Below, piece after piece: positions 47,137 to 58,219 of a DNA stretch of 64,000 nucleotides (within the stretch, counting starts at the first letter, position 1; the number at the start of each line of letters is the position of its first letter). The stretch covers positions 46,334,742-46,398,741 of the forward strand of contig JAUPFV010000005.1 in assembly GCA_036936605.1 (NCBI GenBank), in the 5' to 3' direction. This DNA is from Limnanthes douglasii subsp. nivea. Taxonomy: Eukaryota; Streptophyta; Magnoliopsida; Brassicales; Limnanthaceae. The notes beneath the pieces were generated by a model. That model was not told the DNA's origin, did not search any database, and saw nothing but the letters and a program-made list of their open reading frames with translations. Made by a program: the position numbers and the translations under genes.

Positions 47137-47454
47137 GAAAAATAAAGGAAAGTCCAAAGGTTTTGAAAAAACCTCCAAGATTCAAGACTTCAAGGTCCAT
47201 CTTCCTGCTTCATCTTCTCCGTTGAATAGAACAACATCGTTCTGATTTCGTTCTTCTCGATAGATTCTCTTCTATCTTCTCCTTCTTCTTCATCAGTTTG
47301 GCTTGTAGCAGAGTCCTCTGTTTGAAAAGGAAAAGTGGGAATTGGTTCTATGTTGATTCCTCTGGCTTTATCTTCGTAATCTTAAACTGGGTTTAGCATA
47401 TTGGTTGTAGCATATTGGTTGGGACCTTCTGTCATTGTTTGATTCTTGTTGTTC

Positions 47455-48885
47455 ATGGAACCATTTCCATCTGTTCAAGAGGTTTACGGTTCTTCATCAA
47501 TCAAAGAACATCAAGAAACGGATAGAAACTTGAATCAGTGGAAAGGTAAATCCTTTGCAAATGCTGTGACTGCTAGTCACAAAAGCAAGGGTGATGCTTT
47601 AGAGCAGGAGTATATTTCTTATAAGAATGATCATATTTCATTACAGTATGGAGACAATGCTCTGCTTCATTTAAAATCCAAGTCGAAGCATACACTTGTG
47701 GGCAAATGTTCCTCTGGCCTGCCGAAAAGATCTATGTTGATGGACTTCCTCAGCAAGTTTCAATTTGTTCAAGAATATAATTATACAATTAAAGATTCAA
47801 GACACATTTTAATTGAGTTTGACTCTTATGAAGATTTCAACAAACTTTGGAAGAAAAGCATTTGGACGATTGGCTCTACTAGGCTAAGGTTGTTGAAGTG
47901 GTCTGAAAACTTTAATGTTAAGTATGAAAGCCCGATAACTCCAATTTGGATCAAGATAGAAAATCTTCCTGAGCACATGTATAATGAGAAAGTTATCACT
48001 GATATAGCTTCTGTCCTTGGTAGCCCTATACAGGTTAAGGTTCCTTCGAAGAACATGGCTTATTATAACCACTGCCTGGCCAGAATAGAAATGGACATTA
48101 CTGGGAAAATATTCAATGATGTTTGGGTTGGTTTTGGCAGTAATCAAGGTTGTTGGGTGAGAATCACTTACTTCAACATGCCTAAATACTACAAATCTTG
48201 CTTCCACATTGGTCATGGTGTTGATCAATGCAAAAAATCTAAGGATAATGATAAGCAAACTAATGTCGAGGTTCAAGAAAGCAAGAAAGATGATACGATT
48301 AATGTTAATGGTATTGGTGCTCAAACTAAAGAAGATGTTGTGATTTCTTCTGCTCAAATTAATGGGGCAGTTCAAACGCTTGAGTTTGGATTCAGCTCTA
48401 TTAATAATGCTAAAGTTTATACTCCTCCAAAGGGTTCTTACTATGGGAGCCTTCCATCTTCTCCACATCATGCTGATTGTCTAAAAAATGTTGATACTCA
48501 TTCTGATCCTGGTATGCACGATTATGTTGATGTCAACAATGCTGATAATAACAAGTTGGATCCTCAAGGTATTGACTTGGTTGATAACAGTAAGGAGGAT
48601 GAAATTATAGGGGCACTTCAAAGTCCTGAAAACATTAATAATAATTTGGAGTATGAAAACTTGGCATCTGAATTTTCTTCTCCTAAGGCTGATAAAGACA
48701 ATCCACAAGTCTCTACTAGAAGTCAAACAGCTATGTCTACAAAGGCTAAGGGTGTTAAACCTGATAAAAGATTAACAAGAAGCCAGTTAAGGAAGGACAC
48801 ATCTGAGGATGAAGAAGATTTTGGTTCCATAATCAACAGACAACTTAAACAAGCAAGGAAGAAAAGGCTGGTCAGAAACTCTTGA
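47455..48885 (+). CDS. LINE ORF1 nucleic-acid-binding protein
   Basis: 476 residues from the ATG at 47455; the frame is intact. A DUF4283-type domain occupies about residues 85-240 (LVGKCSSGLPKRSMLMDFL, WTIGSTRLRLLKWSENF, TPIWIKIENLPEHMYNEKVI), followed by a zinc-knuckle-like YYKSCFHIGHGVDQCKK. In the usual CxxC-G-H-C knuckle the first position is Cys; here it is Tyr (TAC), so the knuckle is probably impaired. The C-terminal 200 residues are hydrophilic, ending with a basic stretch (KQARKKRLVRNS). ORF1 proteins bind the element RNA and accompany retrotransposition. Confidence 0.88.
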   Translation: MEPFPSVQEVYGSSSIKEHQETDRNLNQWKGKSFANAVTASHKSKGDALEQEYISYKNDHISLQYGDNALLHLKSKSKHTLVGKCSSGLPKRSMLMDFLSKFQFVQEYNYTIKDSRHILIEFDSYEDFNKLWKKSIWTIGSTRLRLLKWSENFNVKYESPITPIWIKIENLPEHMYNEKVITDIASVLGSPIQVKVPSKNMAYYNHCLARIEMDITGKIFNDVWVGFGSNQGCWVRITYFNMPKYYKSCFHIGHGVDQCKKSKDNDKQTNVEVQESKKDDTINVNGIGAQTKEDVVISSAQINGAVQTLEFGFSSINNAKVYTPPKGSYYGSLPSSPHHADCLKNVDTHSDPGMHDYVDVNNADNNKLDPQGIDLVDNSKEDEIIGALQSPENINNNLEYENLASEFSSPKADKDNPQVSTRSQTAMSTKAKGVKPDKRLTRSQLRKDTSEDEEDFGSIINRQLKQARKKRLVRNS

Positions 48886-48925
48886 CAACCTTCAACTCCA
48901 AATAACTCTAAACTTTCACTTAATT

Positions 48926-51900
48926 ATGATTAACATAATAAATTGGAACATTAGAGGGATTAAGGATAAATCTTCTTTTAGAAGACTCAAACATCTTTCG
49001 AATAAAAATAAGGCTAGCATTGTTGCAATTCAGGAACCCTTGATTAGTTGTGATAATCTTAGTATTTATGCTTCTAAGCCTGGCTTTAATCATTATGCTA
49101 ACAATATTACCAACAAGATCTGGATTTTCTGGCAGGACAACATTTCTGTTAATATTTTGATTGATCACGCTCAATGTTTACATATTGAAGCCAATCATAT
49201 TCATCTTAATAATAGCACATTATTTACTTTTGTTTATGTTAAATGCCAGCGATTAAATAGATTAAGTCTTTGGGATACTTTATATAATATTGCTTGTACT
49301 GATAAAGCTTGGATGGTATGTGGTGACTTTAACGCTATTAGTTCAGTAGATGATCAGGTTGGATGTGCTACATTCTGTCAAAATAGTGCTGATGACTTCA
49401 ACAGGATGATCAGAGACTGCAGGCTTCAGGATGATGGGTTTGCTGGGTCTCGCTTCACGTGGTCTAACAAGGAGAAATGGAGACGTCTTGATTGGGTCTT
49501 TCTTAACAGTACTTGGCTCAATCTTTTTAATAATACTAATATCATGCATAAAGCCAGAACTGGGTCTGACCATGTTGTCATTCTCATTAATATCTCTAAC
49601 TTGTCTCATGCTTTTAAAAAGAACTTTCGATTTCAGAATATGTGGTTAATGGATGATGAGTTTATCCTTTTTGTCTCTAAGAACTGGGCTCAGGAAATGG
49701 ATTGTGACCCTCTGTCTATCTTCTGGCTTAAATTGAAAAGGTTAAAAGCTGGTCTAATTGTTTGGAACAAGCATCATTTTGGGAATATTTTCTGCAAAAT
49801 TAAAGCATTGGAGGATGATGTTCTTAGAGTTAAAGCTTTACATCAGCAGCTTAATAACAACTTTACAAAAGAAGAGCTTAATAAGACTAATGCATTGCTT
49901 TTGAATGCTTATAAAATTGAGGAAGAGTACTGGCTTCAGAAGTGTAATGTTGACTGGATTAAAGATGGGGACAATAACTCCAAGATTTTTCACATTTATG
50001 TTACAACTAAAAGAAGAAAAATGCAATAAATGGTGTCAAGGAAAACAACATTTGGCTTCTGGATAAGGATGCTATTGGTGCATCAGTTGTTGCCTTCTTT
50101 ACCAAATCTCTTGCTACCAGTCCCTACAAAGACAAGCAGAGTGAGTCTGATAGTATGAATCACAGTATGTTTGATATTATTCCTAAAGTGATCACTCAGG
50201 ATGATAACAAAAGTCTTCTTAAGCTTCCTGATGAAGATGAGGTCTTTAAAACTATCAACAGTCTGAAAGCATCTAGTGTGGCAGGTTTGGATGGTTTTAA
50301 TCTTACTTTTTATAAAAAAATGTTGGAATGTTATTAAGTTTGATCTAATTTCTGCTCTTCATCATTTCATTAGAGGTTTTAATATTCCTGAAGGCATCCT
50401 GGCAACATGTATTTGCCTTATTCCTAAGTCTGTAAACCCTATTAGTTGGACTGATTATCGTCCAATTAGTTTATGCTCCCTGCTTAACAGAATTATGGCT
50501 AGGCTCATTAATGATAGGCTGGTAATTCTGTTGCCTAAAATCATCTCTAATACTCAGGGTGGATTTGTCCCTGGGAATTCTATTCATTCTAACATCTTAA
50601 CTGCCAAAGAACTCCTTTATGATTTAAACAGAAAACTTAAAGACAATAACATCATTGTCCAGCATGATATGTGTAAAGCTTTTGACAAGCTTAGTCATCC
50701 CTTCATTTTGAAAGTTCTGAAATGCTTTGGTTTCTCCAACAGATTTAATGACCTTATTCATAGTATGATCTCCAATGTTTATGTCTCAATTCTAATTAAT
50801 GGTTCTTCTTATGGCTTTTTTAAGACTGTGAAAGGGCTTAGGCAGGGTGATCCCCTCTCACCTAGCCTATTTATAATTGTTGAAGAAGTGCTAATGAGAG
50901 GTATCTCTCTTCTTTTTCTTAAAAATAAGGGTATGAGGTATAAAAGTCGTAACAAGTTATGCATCAGCAATCTGGCTTTTGCTGATGATATTCTATTGTT
51001 TACTAACGGCAAGGATGCAACATTAGCATCACTTAATAATTTTTTACAGGAATATCAAGCCACTTCTGGTCAAGTTATCAATAAAACCAAGACCAAGGTC
51101 ATTACTGCTAATGATACCAGTGAAGCTAAAATAAATTCTATAACCAACATCACTGGCTTCAACAATGCTTCTTTACCTACTGTCTACCTTGGCATTACTA
51201 TCAGCACCAATAACAAGTCTACTATATACATTAATCTCCTCAAAAAGATCAACAATCGTATAGCTGACTGGGAATCAAAGCATTTATCATTTGTTGGTAG
51301 ATTAACGCTGATAAATTCTATTCTTATGAACATTGTTCTCTATTGGATGCACACTAATGTTATTCCAAGCAATGTCATCAACAATATAGAAAAGGCTTTT
51401 AACAGCATATTGTGGGGTTCTACAAGAACTGAGCATAGGATTCATTGGTGTACTTGGAAGGGCATCTGCAAAACTTTCAAAGAAGGTGGATTGAACATCA
51501 GAAATTTGGTTGATGTTCAAACTTATATCTCTTGCAAGCTTTGGATGCAATTTAGAGATAATAAGCTGCTCTGGGCCAATCTTGTCCATGACATTTATTG
51601 TAATAAGAAGCACCCATTGCAGCTTAAAAGCAACTTAAAGGGCTCAATGGTGTCGTACAGATTGATGAAGATTAAACCTGTAGCTGAGCAGTTTATATGC
51701 TGGTCTCTTGGGGATGGCAACATCGACTTCTGGTTGGACAGATGGTCCAATTCAGAGCCCCTCCTTACTCTGGACAGCTCTAATGACAATAGTTAGTTTC
51801 ATCATGAAAAGGTAAATCTGTATTGGTCTAACTACCAATAATATTTGTAGTCTTATTAGTAAAGATGGCATAGATCGCATTAACAACTACATCATCAACC

Positions 51901-53033
51901 TCAATTGTAAAGATAGGATCTTATGGAGTCTGTCTACTACTGGTTACTTTAGTCTTAAGAGCACTTGGGATTGCATTAGAACACAATTTTGTGAATCCAA
52001 TTTGTTTTCTATGATTTGGAATGACATAACTCCTAAAAAGCATGCGTTTATTCACTGAAAAGTCATAAAAAAACTTCATCTCTACTGATTCTATCCTAAG
52101 GAAAATGCACATGATTATTACTTCGAAATGTCAATTCTGTCAAAATTACGAATCTACTGATCATCTTTTTATAACTTATGATTTTGTCTGGGGTGTCTGG
52201 TTATATTTTGCTCATCACTTCAACATTATTATATACAGATACATGACCCCTATACACATGACTAAAACTTGGCACAGATTCACTACCAAAGACAATCATA
52301 TAAGAAACGTTATTCCTTCAATCATATTTAGTTTGACTTGGAAATATAGAAATCATGCAAAGTTTAAAAATGCTTGTATAAAAACTATATTCATTATTAA
52401 GGAGGTCTATAGAGTTATATCATACATAAACACTACTGGTATTTTTAAAGCTCAGCATTGGTCTAATGATAGAAAAGTTGCTGCTAGTTTTGGTCTCTTT
52501 AACTTAGTCTGTAGGCCTGTTACTAGACCTCTTGTTTCTAAATGGATAACGTCTAAACCTGGGAGGCTGAAACTAAACACTGATGCCTCTGTGGCTCATA
52601 ATGGGGAAGTTGCTGCTGGAGTCATCATCAGAGATCATGAAGGTACTATAATACATGCCTATGGTAACTTATATGGTAAGCTTTCTCCCCTTATGGCTGA
52701 GTCCCGTGCTCTATCGGATGGTCTGTTAATCTGTAAGTCTAAAGGCCTTAATAATATAGACATTGAGATGGATTCTTCTTTACTTGTTGATTTCATTAAG
52801 TCTGCTAACCATATTGCAACTCCCTGGTCTCTAGTTGCTGCAGAGCTCTAATTACTACATCTATGACTCTTAACCATGTCTATAGAGATATCAATCGAGC
52901 TGCCGATTGGCTGGCTCGGTGGACTATTAAATGTAAAATGAAACAGGCGTATGATTGTAATTCTTCTCATGTTGGTCTCAAATCAATTTTGGTGTTAGAG
53001 AGCTTAGGCACACCTTATGTTAACTCTGTGTAG
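48926..53033 (+). pseudogene. LINE ORF2: endonuclease, RT, RNase H, frameshifted
   Basis: Starts ATG 48926. APE-type endonuclease motifs: NWNIRG, AIQEP, VCGDFNA, SRFTWSN, RLDWVF, GSDHVV. RT motifs: YRPISLCS, QHDMCKAFDKL, RQGDPLSPSLF, FADDILLF (catalytic ADD), YLGITIS. A zinc-region remnant (KCQFCQNYESTDHLF) and an RNase H domain (LNTDASVAHNGEVAAGVIIRD, ESRALSDGL, EMDSSLLVDF, INRAADWLA) follow, with the natural stop at 53031-53033. Breaks: loss of an A near 50015 (stop at 50029), a compensating extra A near 50320 that restores the first frame, a stop at 51796 followed by a decayed stretch, and a frameshift near 52850. Not functional as it stands. Confidence 0.9.
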
Positions 53034-53558
53034 TTTCTCTTTTGCAATTGTTCTCAAATCTTTCAAGTTTCAGGCTTATTCCAGTTGGTTTTCCTGTGCT
53101 GGTTGAAGCTGGTCGGATGCTCTTAAGCTTTAGTGATGCGAGAGGTTCAACGTTTCAAGCTGCTTTTCTTTTCAGTCCATCGTGATTGCTGCTACAATTG
53201 TGCTTTTAATTGGAAGTGTTGATGCTATCAAGTTTCATCTGTGAGAAGTTAGAAGTTTTAAGCAGATTTCATCTCTTGTGGTTGCTGATTCATTTGGTGT
53301 GCTATGGTGGTTCTGATGCTTCCTATCATCTGCGTTGAGGGAAGTCTAAGGTGTTCGCGTTGTTCTTCCTTATGGAGTTTATGAAGCTGCTCGAGTCCTT
53401 CTGCTGAAGCTTGTTCTGATCCTATTCAAATTCTTTCAAATGTTTGTATTAGGTTTAGTTTAAAACTTTAGTTTGGTTTTGGCGGGAAAATTGGAGCCAA
53501 ATTATTTGTGTACTCAAACTTCAAATTTTCTAAATAATAGTCCTTTACGCTTAAAAAA

Positions 53559-53870
53559 ACTACCTAATTACCAAGTAATATCTAAAAAATTTCAATTTTG
53601 TTATCGATAAAAACCTAAGTTTCTCTAAATCTAATATTATCTTTCTAATTTAATTATAAAAAAAATTATGAAAAAAATACTATTAAAATACTCACTCAAC
53701 TACCTAATTACCAAATAATATCTAAAAATTTGCAATTTTGTTATCGATAAAAACCTAAGTTTCTCTAAATCTACTATTATCTTTCTATTTTAATTATAAA
53801 AAATTTATGAAAAAAATACTATTAAAATACTCACTCAACTACCTAATTACCAAGTAATATCTAAAAATAG
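53559..53870 (+). repeat. Two and a half 137-bp units at the end of element B
   Basis: Units begin at CTACCTAATTACCAA near 53560, 53700 and 53838. Each contains GTTATCGATAAAAACC, TTTCTCTAAATCTA and AAATACTCACTCAA. The third unit runs into the unique leader of element B, so the terminal block of this family has been tandemly multiplied. Confidence 0.85.
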
Positions 53871-54383
53871 GATAGTGTTAATTGTACTCCAATTTAAAAT
53901 TTGGATAAAAAGACCCTCCAATTATATATACTCATTTTTTTCTTCAAATCTATTTTTTGCACATTAAACCATAAAACATGTTTTCTTTTCTCTTTCTTCC
54001 AGAACCTTTCGTATACCCAGTTAAAGTAAGTGGTGACACCCTCAACCGTCTCCTACCCTAACCGTCGTCTATCCTCACCGTATTCTCTCTTGTTCTTCAC
54101 CGGAATTCGACCGTCCATCGTTGTCTCATCCCTGAAACAAGTAACCAGAAACCGTTCAACGACTTGCTGTTGAGTTTACGTCTGGCGGTGAAGAAACCAT
54201 GACTTACAATTACCAGGTACGTCGCGACTCACCAATCTGGATTTATCATTCTCCATAGTAGTTTTTTAGGTTGCATGTATTGTTAATCGGTTTCCACGTG
54301 TTGTGATGTCTAGTATATGTGTTTTATTCAGTTGTTGGTTGGTTTTCGTAACATGCGTAGTATAAAGCAATTCGCATCCTCAT

Positions 54384-54384
<1 letters not shown>

Positions 54385-54458
<74 letters not shown>
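54385..54458. repeat. (AT)n microsatellite, 74 bp
   Basis: Uninterrupted alternating A and T, with TTCGCAT just before and ACTCGCATT just after. Confidence 0.98.
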
Positions 54459-54461
<3 letters not shown>

Positions 54462-54509
54462 AACAACTCGCATTACTGTAGTTTTTTGGATAGATCACTG
54501 ATTTTATGT

Positions 54510-54862
54510 TATCTGAGAGTTGTTTGCAACTATGTAATCTGAGATTTGTTTGAACTATAATCTGAGAGTTATTTGCAACTCTACAATCTGAGAGTTGTTT
54601 GCAACTCTATTATCTGAGAGTTGTTTGCAACTTTATAATCTGAGAGTTTTTTGCACTTTATAATCTTAGAGTTGTTTGCAGCTCGATAATCTGAGAGTTG
54701 TTTTCAACTCTATTATCTGAGAGTTGTTTGCAACTCTATAATCTGAGAGTTGTTTCAACTATAATCTGAGAGTTGTTTGTAACTCTATAACCCGAGAGTG
54801 GTTTTCAACTCTATTATCTGAGAGTTTATTTCAACTATAATTTAAGAGTTGTTTGCAACTAT
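54510..54862 (+). repeat. Array 1 of 26-bp near-palindrome, ~14 units
   Basis: The consensus unit is ATCTGAGAGTTGTTTGCAAC followed by TCTATA. The core GAGTTGTTTGCAACTC is self-complementary at its ends. Units vary by 1-5 bases and small deletions. It lies in the intron before the exon at 54935. Confidence 0.92.
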
Positions 54863-54934
54863 AAAGTAGTTGTGTTGTTGTTCCCTTATTGGAGTTGTTT
54901 GTTATCCACAGTTGTTAATTAATGTTTTTACAAG

Positions 54935-55263
54935 ATATATGACCGCAAAAGCAAGCTTCTATAGGTCTGGATTAGTGAGCCTTGTAAAACTGCTGAAAAG
55001 AACCATATTACTTCTGCCCAAATCGAAGCTACGAGAAACACACCCTTTTACACGTTTTTGAAGGCATCATTCAACCTTCGGCAGGTGCAGTTAGCGAAGA
55101 GGAAGTTTTATGTGTAAATTCAGTGTATCATGGAGACGTTCTCGGTGGAGGACGACGCATTCCGTTTTAGGTCAAAGCTGGTGAAGCTAACGACGGACGA
55201 TGTAAAGGCCATCAAGGAAATGCTGATGATAAGTGTGAAGAGAAGTCTAAAGCAGAAGATTTA
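54935..55263 (+). pseudogene. Exon remnant of the element B gene
   Basis: After a CAAG acceptor, the segment reads KASFYRSGLVSLVKLLKR, then a damaged stretch, TPFYTFLKASFNL, AKRKFYV* and MET-FSVEDDAFRFRSKLVKLTTDDVKAI. Each piece aligns with the element A exon at 9644-9160 (SYYRSGLVSLLKLLKD, TPFYTLLKN, KKKFYSII*, EQYSVDRDAFKIGNKFVKITENDVKVI). Both have stops close to the same point. After DDVKAI the similarity ends, consistent with an internal deletion. Confidence 0.65.
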
Positions 55264-55454
55264 ATGATGACTGAGTGTTACTACTTTTGTTTTTGGTTTT
55301 GTTTTCATGCAAACTGACAAACCCTAAAATGGTAGTATTTTTTTGGAAGGGTTTAGTGCATGAAGCTTGTTATGTCTATGTAATATCTTTCTTATATAAA
55401 CTTTTAATTAATGTAAATTTTTTATGAAGCATCGGTTTTTTGCACACAACTCTC

Positions 55455-55980
55455 ACTTCTCAATTACAAAGAACTCTCTTAATCTAATTTCAAACAACTC
55501 TCACATTATAGAGTTGTAAATAAATCTCAGATAATAGAGTTGCAAACAACTCTAATATTACAGAGTTGCAAACAACTTTTAGATAATAGAGTTGCAAACA
55601 ACTCTCATATTATAAATTTTCAAACAACTTCTAGATTATAGAGTTGCAAACAAGTCTCATATTATAGCTGAAATAAACTCCCAGATTATAGAGTTGCAAA
55701 CAACTCTCATATAATAGAGTTGCAAACAACTCTCAGGCAATAGAGTTGCAAACAACTCCCTGATTATAGTTGGAAAAAACTCAGGCTATCTGAGAGCTCC
55801 AAACAACTCTCAGATAATAAGTTGCAAACAACTCCCATATAATAAGTTGCAAACAACTCTCAGATTATAGAGTTTCAAACAACTCTCAGGTAATAAAGTT
55901 TAAAAAAAACTCTCAAATAATAGAGTTAGAAACAAATCTTAGATTTATAGAGTTGGAAACAACTCTCAGATAAATATGTT
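55455..55980 (-). repeat. Array 2 of the same 26-bp unit, ~20 units, inverted
   Basis: The consensus AACTCTCAGATTATAGAGTT followed by GCAAAC is the reverse complement of the array 1 unit. The two arrays are about 590 bp apart and inverted to each other, enclosing the element B exon. Confidence 0.92.
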
Positions 55981-55984
55981 GTCC

Positions 55985-57358
55985 AAGCCTTCCAAGCGTT
56001 TGAGAATTGCATCATTCGGGAGGGAGGGGGTGTACTATAAGATCAGACGTGGAGCTTTTCTGACCAGGTTCATACCTCCAAATATTGCTTCTTACCAAGT
56101 TCATTGGCATGAAGCCCTGATGAAACTTATGATCCCAATTCTCACTCGTCCAAGCACTTAGCTTCTCAAACAATTCTTATCCGATTTTGCGTTACTCTTG
56201 AAGGGTTTGGCAATCCCCTTCATAGCTGTTTAAAAAAATGTATTAAATCAACAAATTTTAATAAGTAAAAAAGAATAGTACATGAAGATACATACCTTGC
56301 CCAGACTACTTTAAAGTCAACCGATGAGGAAGGTCGTCGGAATTTTCAAAGCCGGTTTCCCATAGCCCATAGATAAAAATAAATTGCTGCTTCCATTTTT
56401 TGTCGGCCTCTAAGAAATATTTAATTACCTTGAAGTGTCGTGCAAATCCAAGGGAGTCAAATGGGTAGTGAGAGTTATTAGCTACACAGGAGATGGAAAT
56501 GAATTGTTTCATGGAAAGGGTCGTCTCCAAAAGCCTAGAGGCCATGATGCAGGTCATGAGTGTATACTACATGTTAGCACCAACTTGAGAAAGGAAACGT
56601 CTGATGAGATTGAAATACTCAACTAAAGAAGGGTCGAGGGACAGGCGAAGGCCCCAATTCATGAGTTCAATGTAAAGAACCAGCTCATGATTGCGAGCGA
56701 AAAATGGAGTCTCTCCGACGGTGGAAAACCGGATGGTGATGTTTCCGGGGATCACTCATAGGTCTATGAGTTTTATCTTCTCGGTCGGATGAAAGTATTT
56801 ATACTTCACTTTGTAAATGACAAGTAAGTGTTTAGATTCAATACCTAGAAGATTTTCCCCTAAAATATCTTCTATGTTCGAGGGAAAGTCGGCGGCACGC
56901 TTTCTCTTTTTCTTTTTCTTATCCTTCTTTACCGAGGAATTTTCCCCTTGCTGAGGAAGTGGGTCAGTCGTAATTTTCGGGGGAGGAGAAGATGCACCTT
57001 GATCAGCTACAGATATTTCGGAGGGAGGAATCACAGCGGGAACAACTTGCAGGGGTTGTGCCTCAACCACAACCACATCATTCTTTTCTTGATCACTGTC
57101 AGGTTCGTCAATCAACGTATTTTCTTAGATTTCAGGGATGGATTTTAAAACCTGTTCCAGGCAAACATTATTTGATGAATATTTCCGGGGGGTGACTTCG
57201 GGAGTTATTTGAGGGGACCCCTGAGGAGTTACCTGAGGGGTCGCAGCAAAAGATGATATTTTCACCCTGATAGACTTTGTTGGGAGATTCGGAGATCTTT
57301 TCCTTTTAATCCGCTCCTTTTCAATTACTCTAGAAAGCTTCTCTTTCTTATCATCCAT
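55985..57358 (-). pseudogene. aORF copy 3, a diverged subfamily
   Basis: Minus strand: MDDKKEKLSRVIEKERIKRKRS from 57358; a Thr/Pro-rich stretch; a Lys-rich KKDKKKKKRKR block; then the PF04195-like domain in pieces (IMASRLLETTLSMKQF, FKVIKYFLEADKKWKQQF, LMNWGLRLSLDPSLVEYFNLI); and finally the exon KLSAWTSENWDHKFHQGF, matching KINAWAAENWGNRFHDAF of copy 1. An upstream exon with AYGGRGYPTFADIFE lies at about 57535-57490, equivalent to the ALVKGGWLNLSELE start of copy 1. The coiled-coil exon is missing because the gene is cut at 55985. Frameshifts separate the domain pieces. Confidence 0.65.
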
Positions 57359-57741
57359 GGTCAAAAAATGAGAAGATTTATGAGTATGATTAGAGGAACA
57401 GGGGCCAACCTTGTTATTTCTTGAGCAAGCTTGACCGGGGGGCTGAGTAGCAAGAGAGATGCATCCTCGGAGAAGAGACCAGTTATCTAAATTTTACCTC
57501 AAATATATCTGCAAAAGTTGGATACCCTCTGCCGCCATAAGCTCTATATGCAACATCCTGGTTTTAGATATTAAACCACCTCCAAAGTTTATATTTTTCT
57601 GAATTGATAAAATTTTCAGACCTGAAAAACTAAGAAAATTTTGAATTTAAATTATTTTTTTCTCTCTCTAGAACAAACTCTCTCTAAACAAAGGTAAACG
57701 GAAATCAAATACGTAAAATTAAACACAGAGGAGGAGGCAAG

Positions 57742-57749
57742 TATTTATA
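57742..57749 (-). promoter_or_regulatory. TATA box of aORF copy 3
   Basis: TATAAATA on the minus strand, upstream of the predicted first exon at about 57535. Confidence 0.5.
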
Positions 57750-58219
57750 GCGAGGATAAGGGCAGTAAGGGACAAAAGGTGAAAAGTTAGAATTAAAAGT
57801 TCATTTGGCACGCTACCCCTCTCACAAACTGTTTCAAAAAGTGTGTCGTCGTGTGGTGCTAGATATTCGACATGTGACTAGAAGTGACTTCATATCCTAG
57901 ATCTCTCTGACATAATAACGGCTAGGCAAATACATGCCGGGCTAAAAGGAATGATGGCTTAGGTGAGGTCATCGTGACCAAAGTTGAGATCATAAGTTTG
58001 AATAAAACCCTCATCACATAATCCGAGTGATCCACCAAAAGCAATTCATTTATAGAACACAAGTAACAAGACCCTTTTTTGTCAAAGCATGAGATAAAAG
58101 AAATCTGGGCAGAAGAATAAAATGCTATACAAAGAAATCCAAGGAGGCGTGAAAAAAGAGAAAAATAGCGCTCAATAGCCAGTCTTTATTCAGATATTTC
58201 TATAAGGACTGGGGGCTAC

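Larger units (their letters stand above)
47137..53558 (+). mobile_element. L1-type LINE, full length, 6.4 kb
   Basis: Bounded by exact 17-bp direct repeats, with a 5' UTR of about 320 bp, ORF1, a 40-bp gap, ORF2 (endonuclease, RT, zinc region, RNase H), a 3' UTR of about 525 bp and a terminal TTAAAAAAA. The plan is that of plant L1 elements with an added RNase H domain. It inserted into a repeated terminal sequence of the element B family, splitting it. Confidence 0.92.
53559..55985 (+). mobile_element. Element B: MULE-like relative of element A
   Basis: Terminal block, leader with ATG at about 54199 and a donor GTACGTCGCG at 54219, an intron with an (AT)n run and a 14-unit array, one recognisable exon (54935-55263), a second, inverted array, then a junction at about 55985 with an aORF fragment. 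It shares its plan and terminal words with element A but lacks the later exons, so it may be an internally deleted derivative. The right terminus is not seen. Confidence 0.6.

Noticed and set aside
54510..55980. CRISPR-like array
   Set aside because: Unit spacing is regular but there are no unique spacers; units abut and the genome is a plant.
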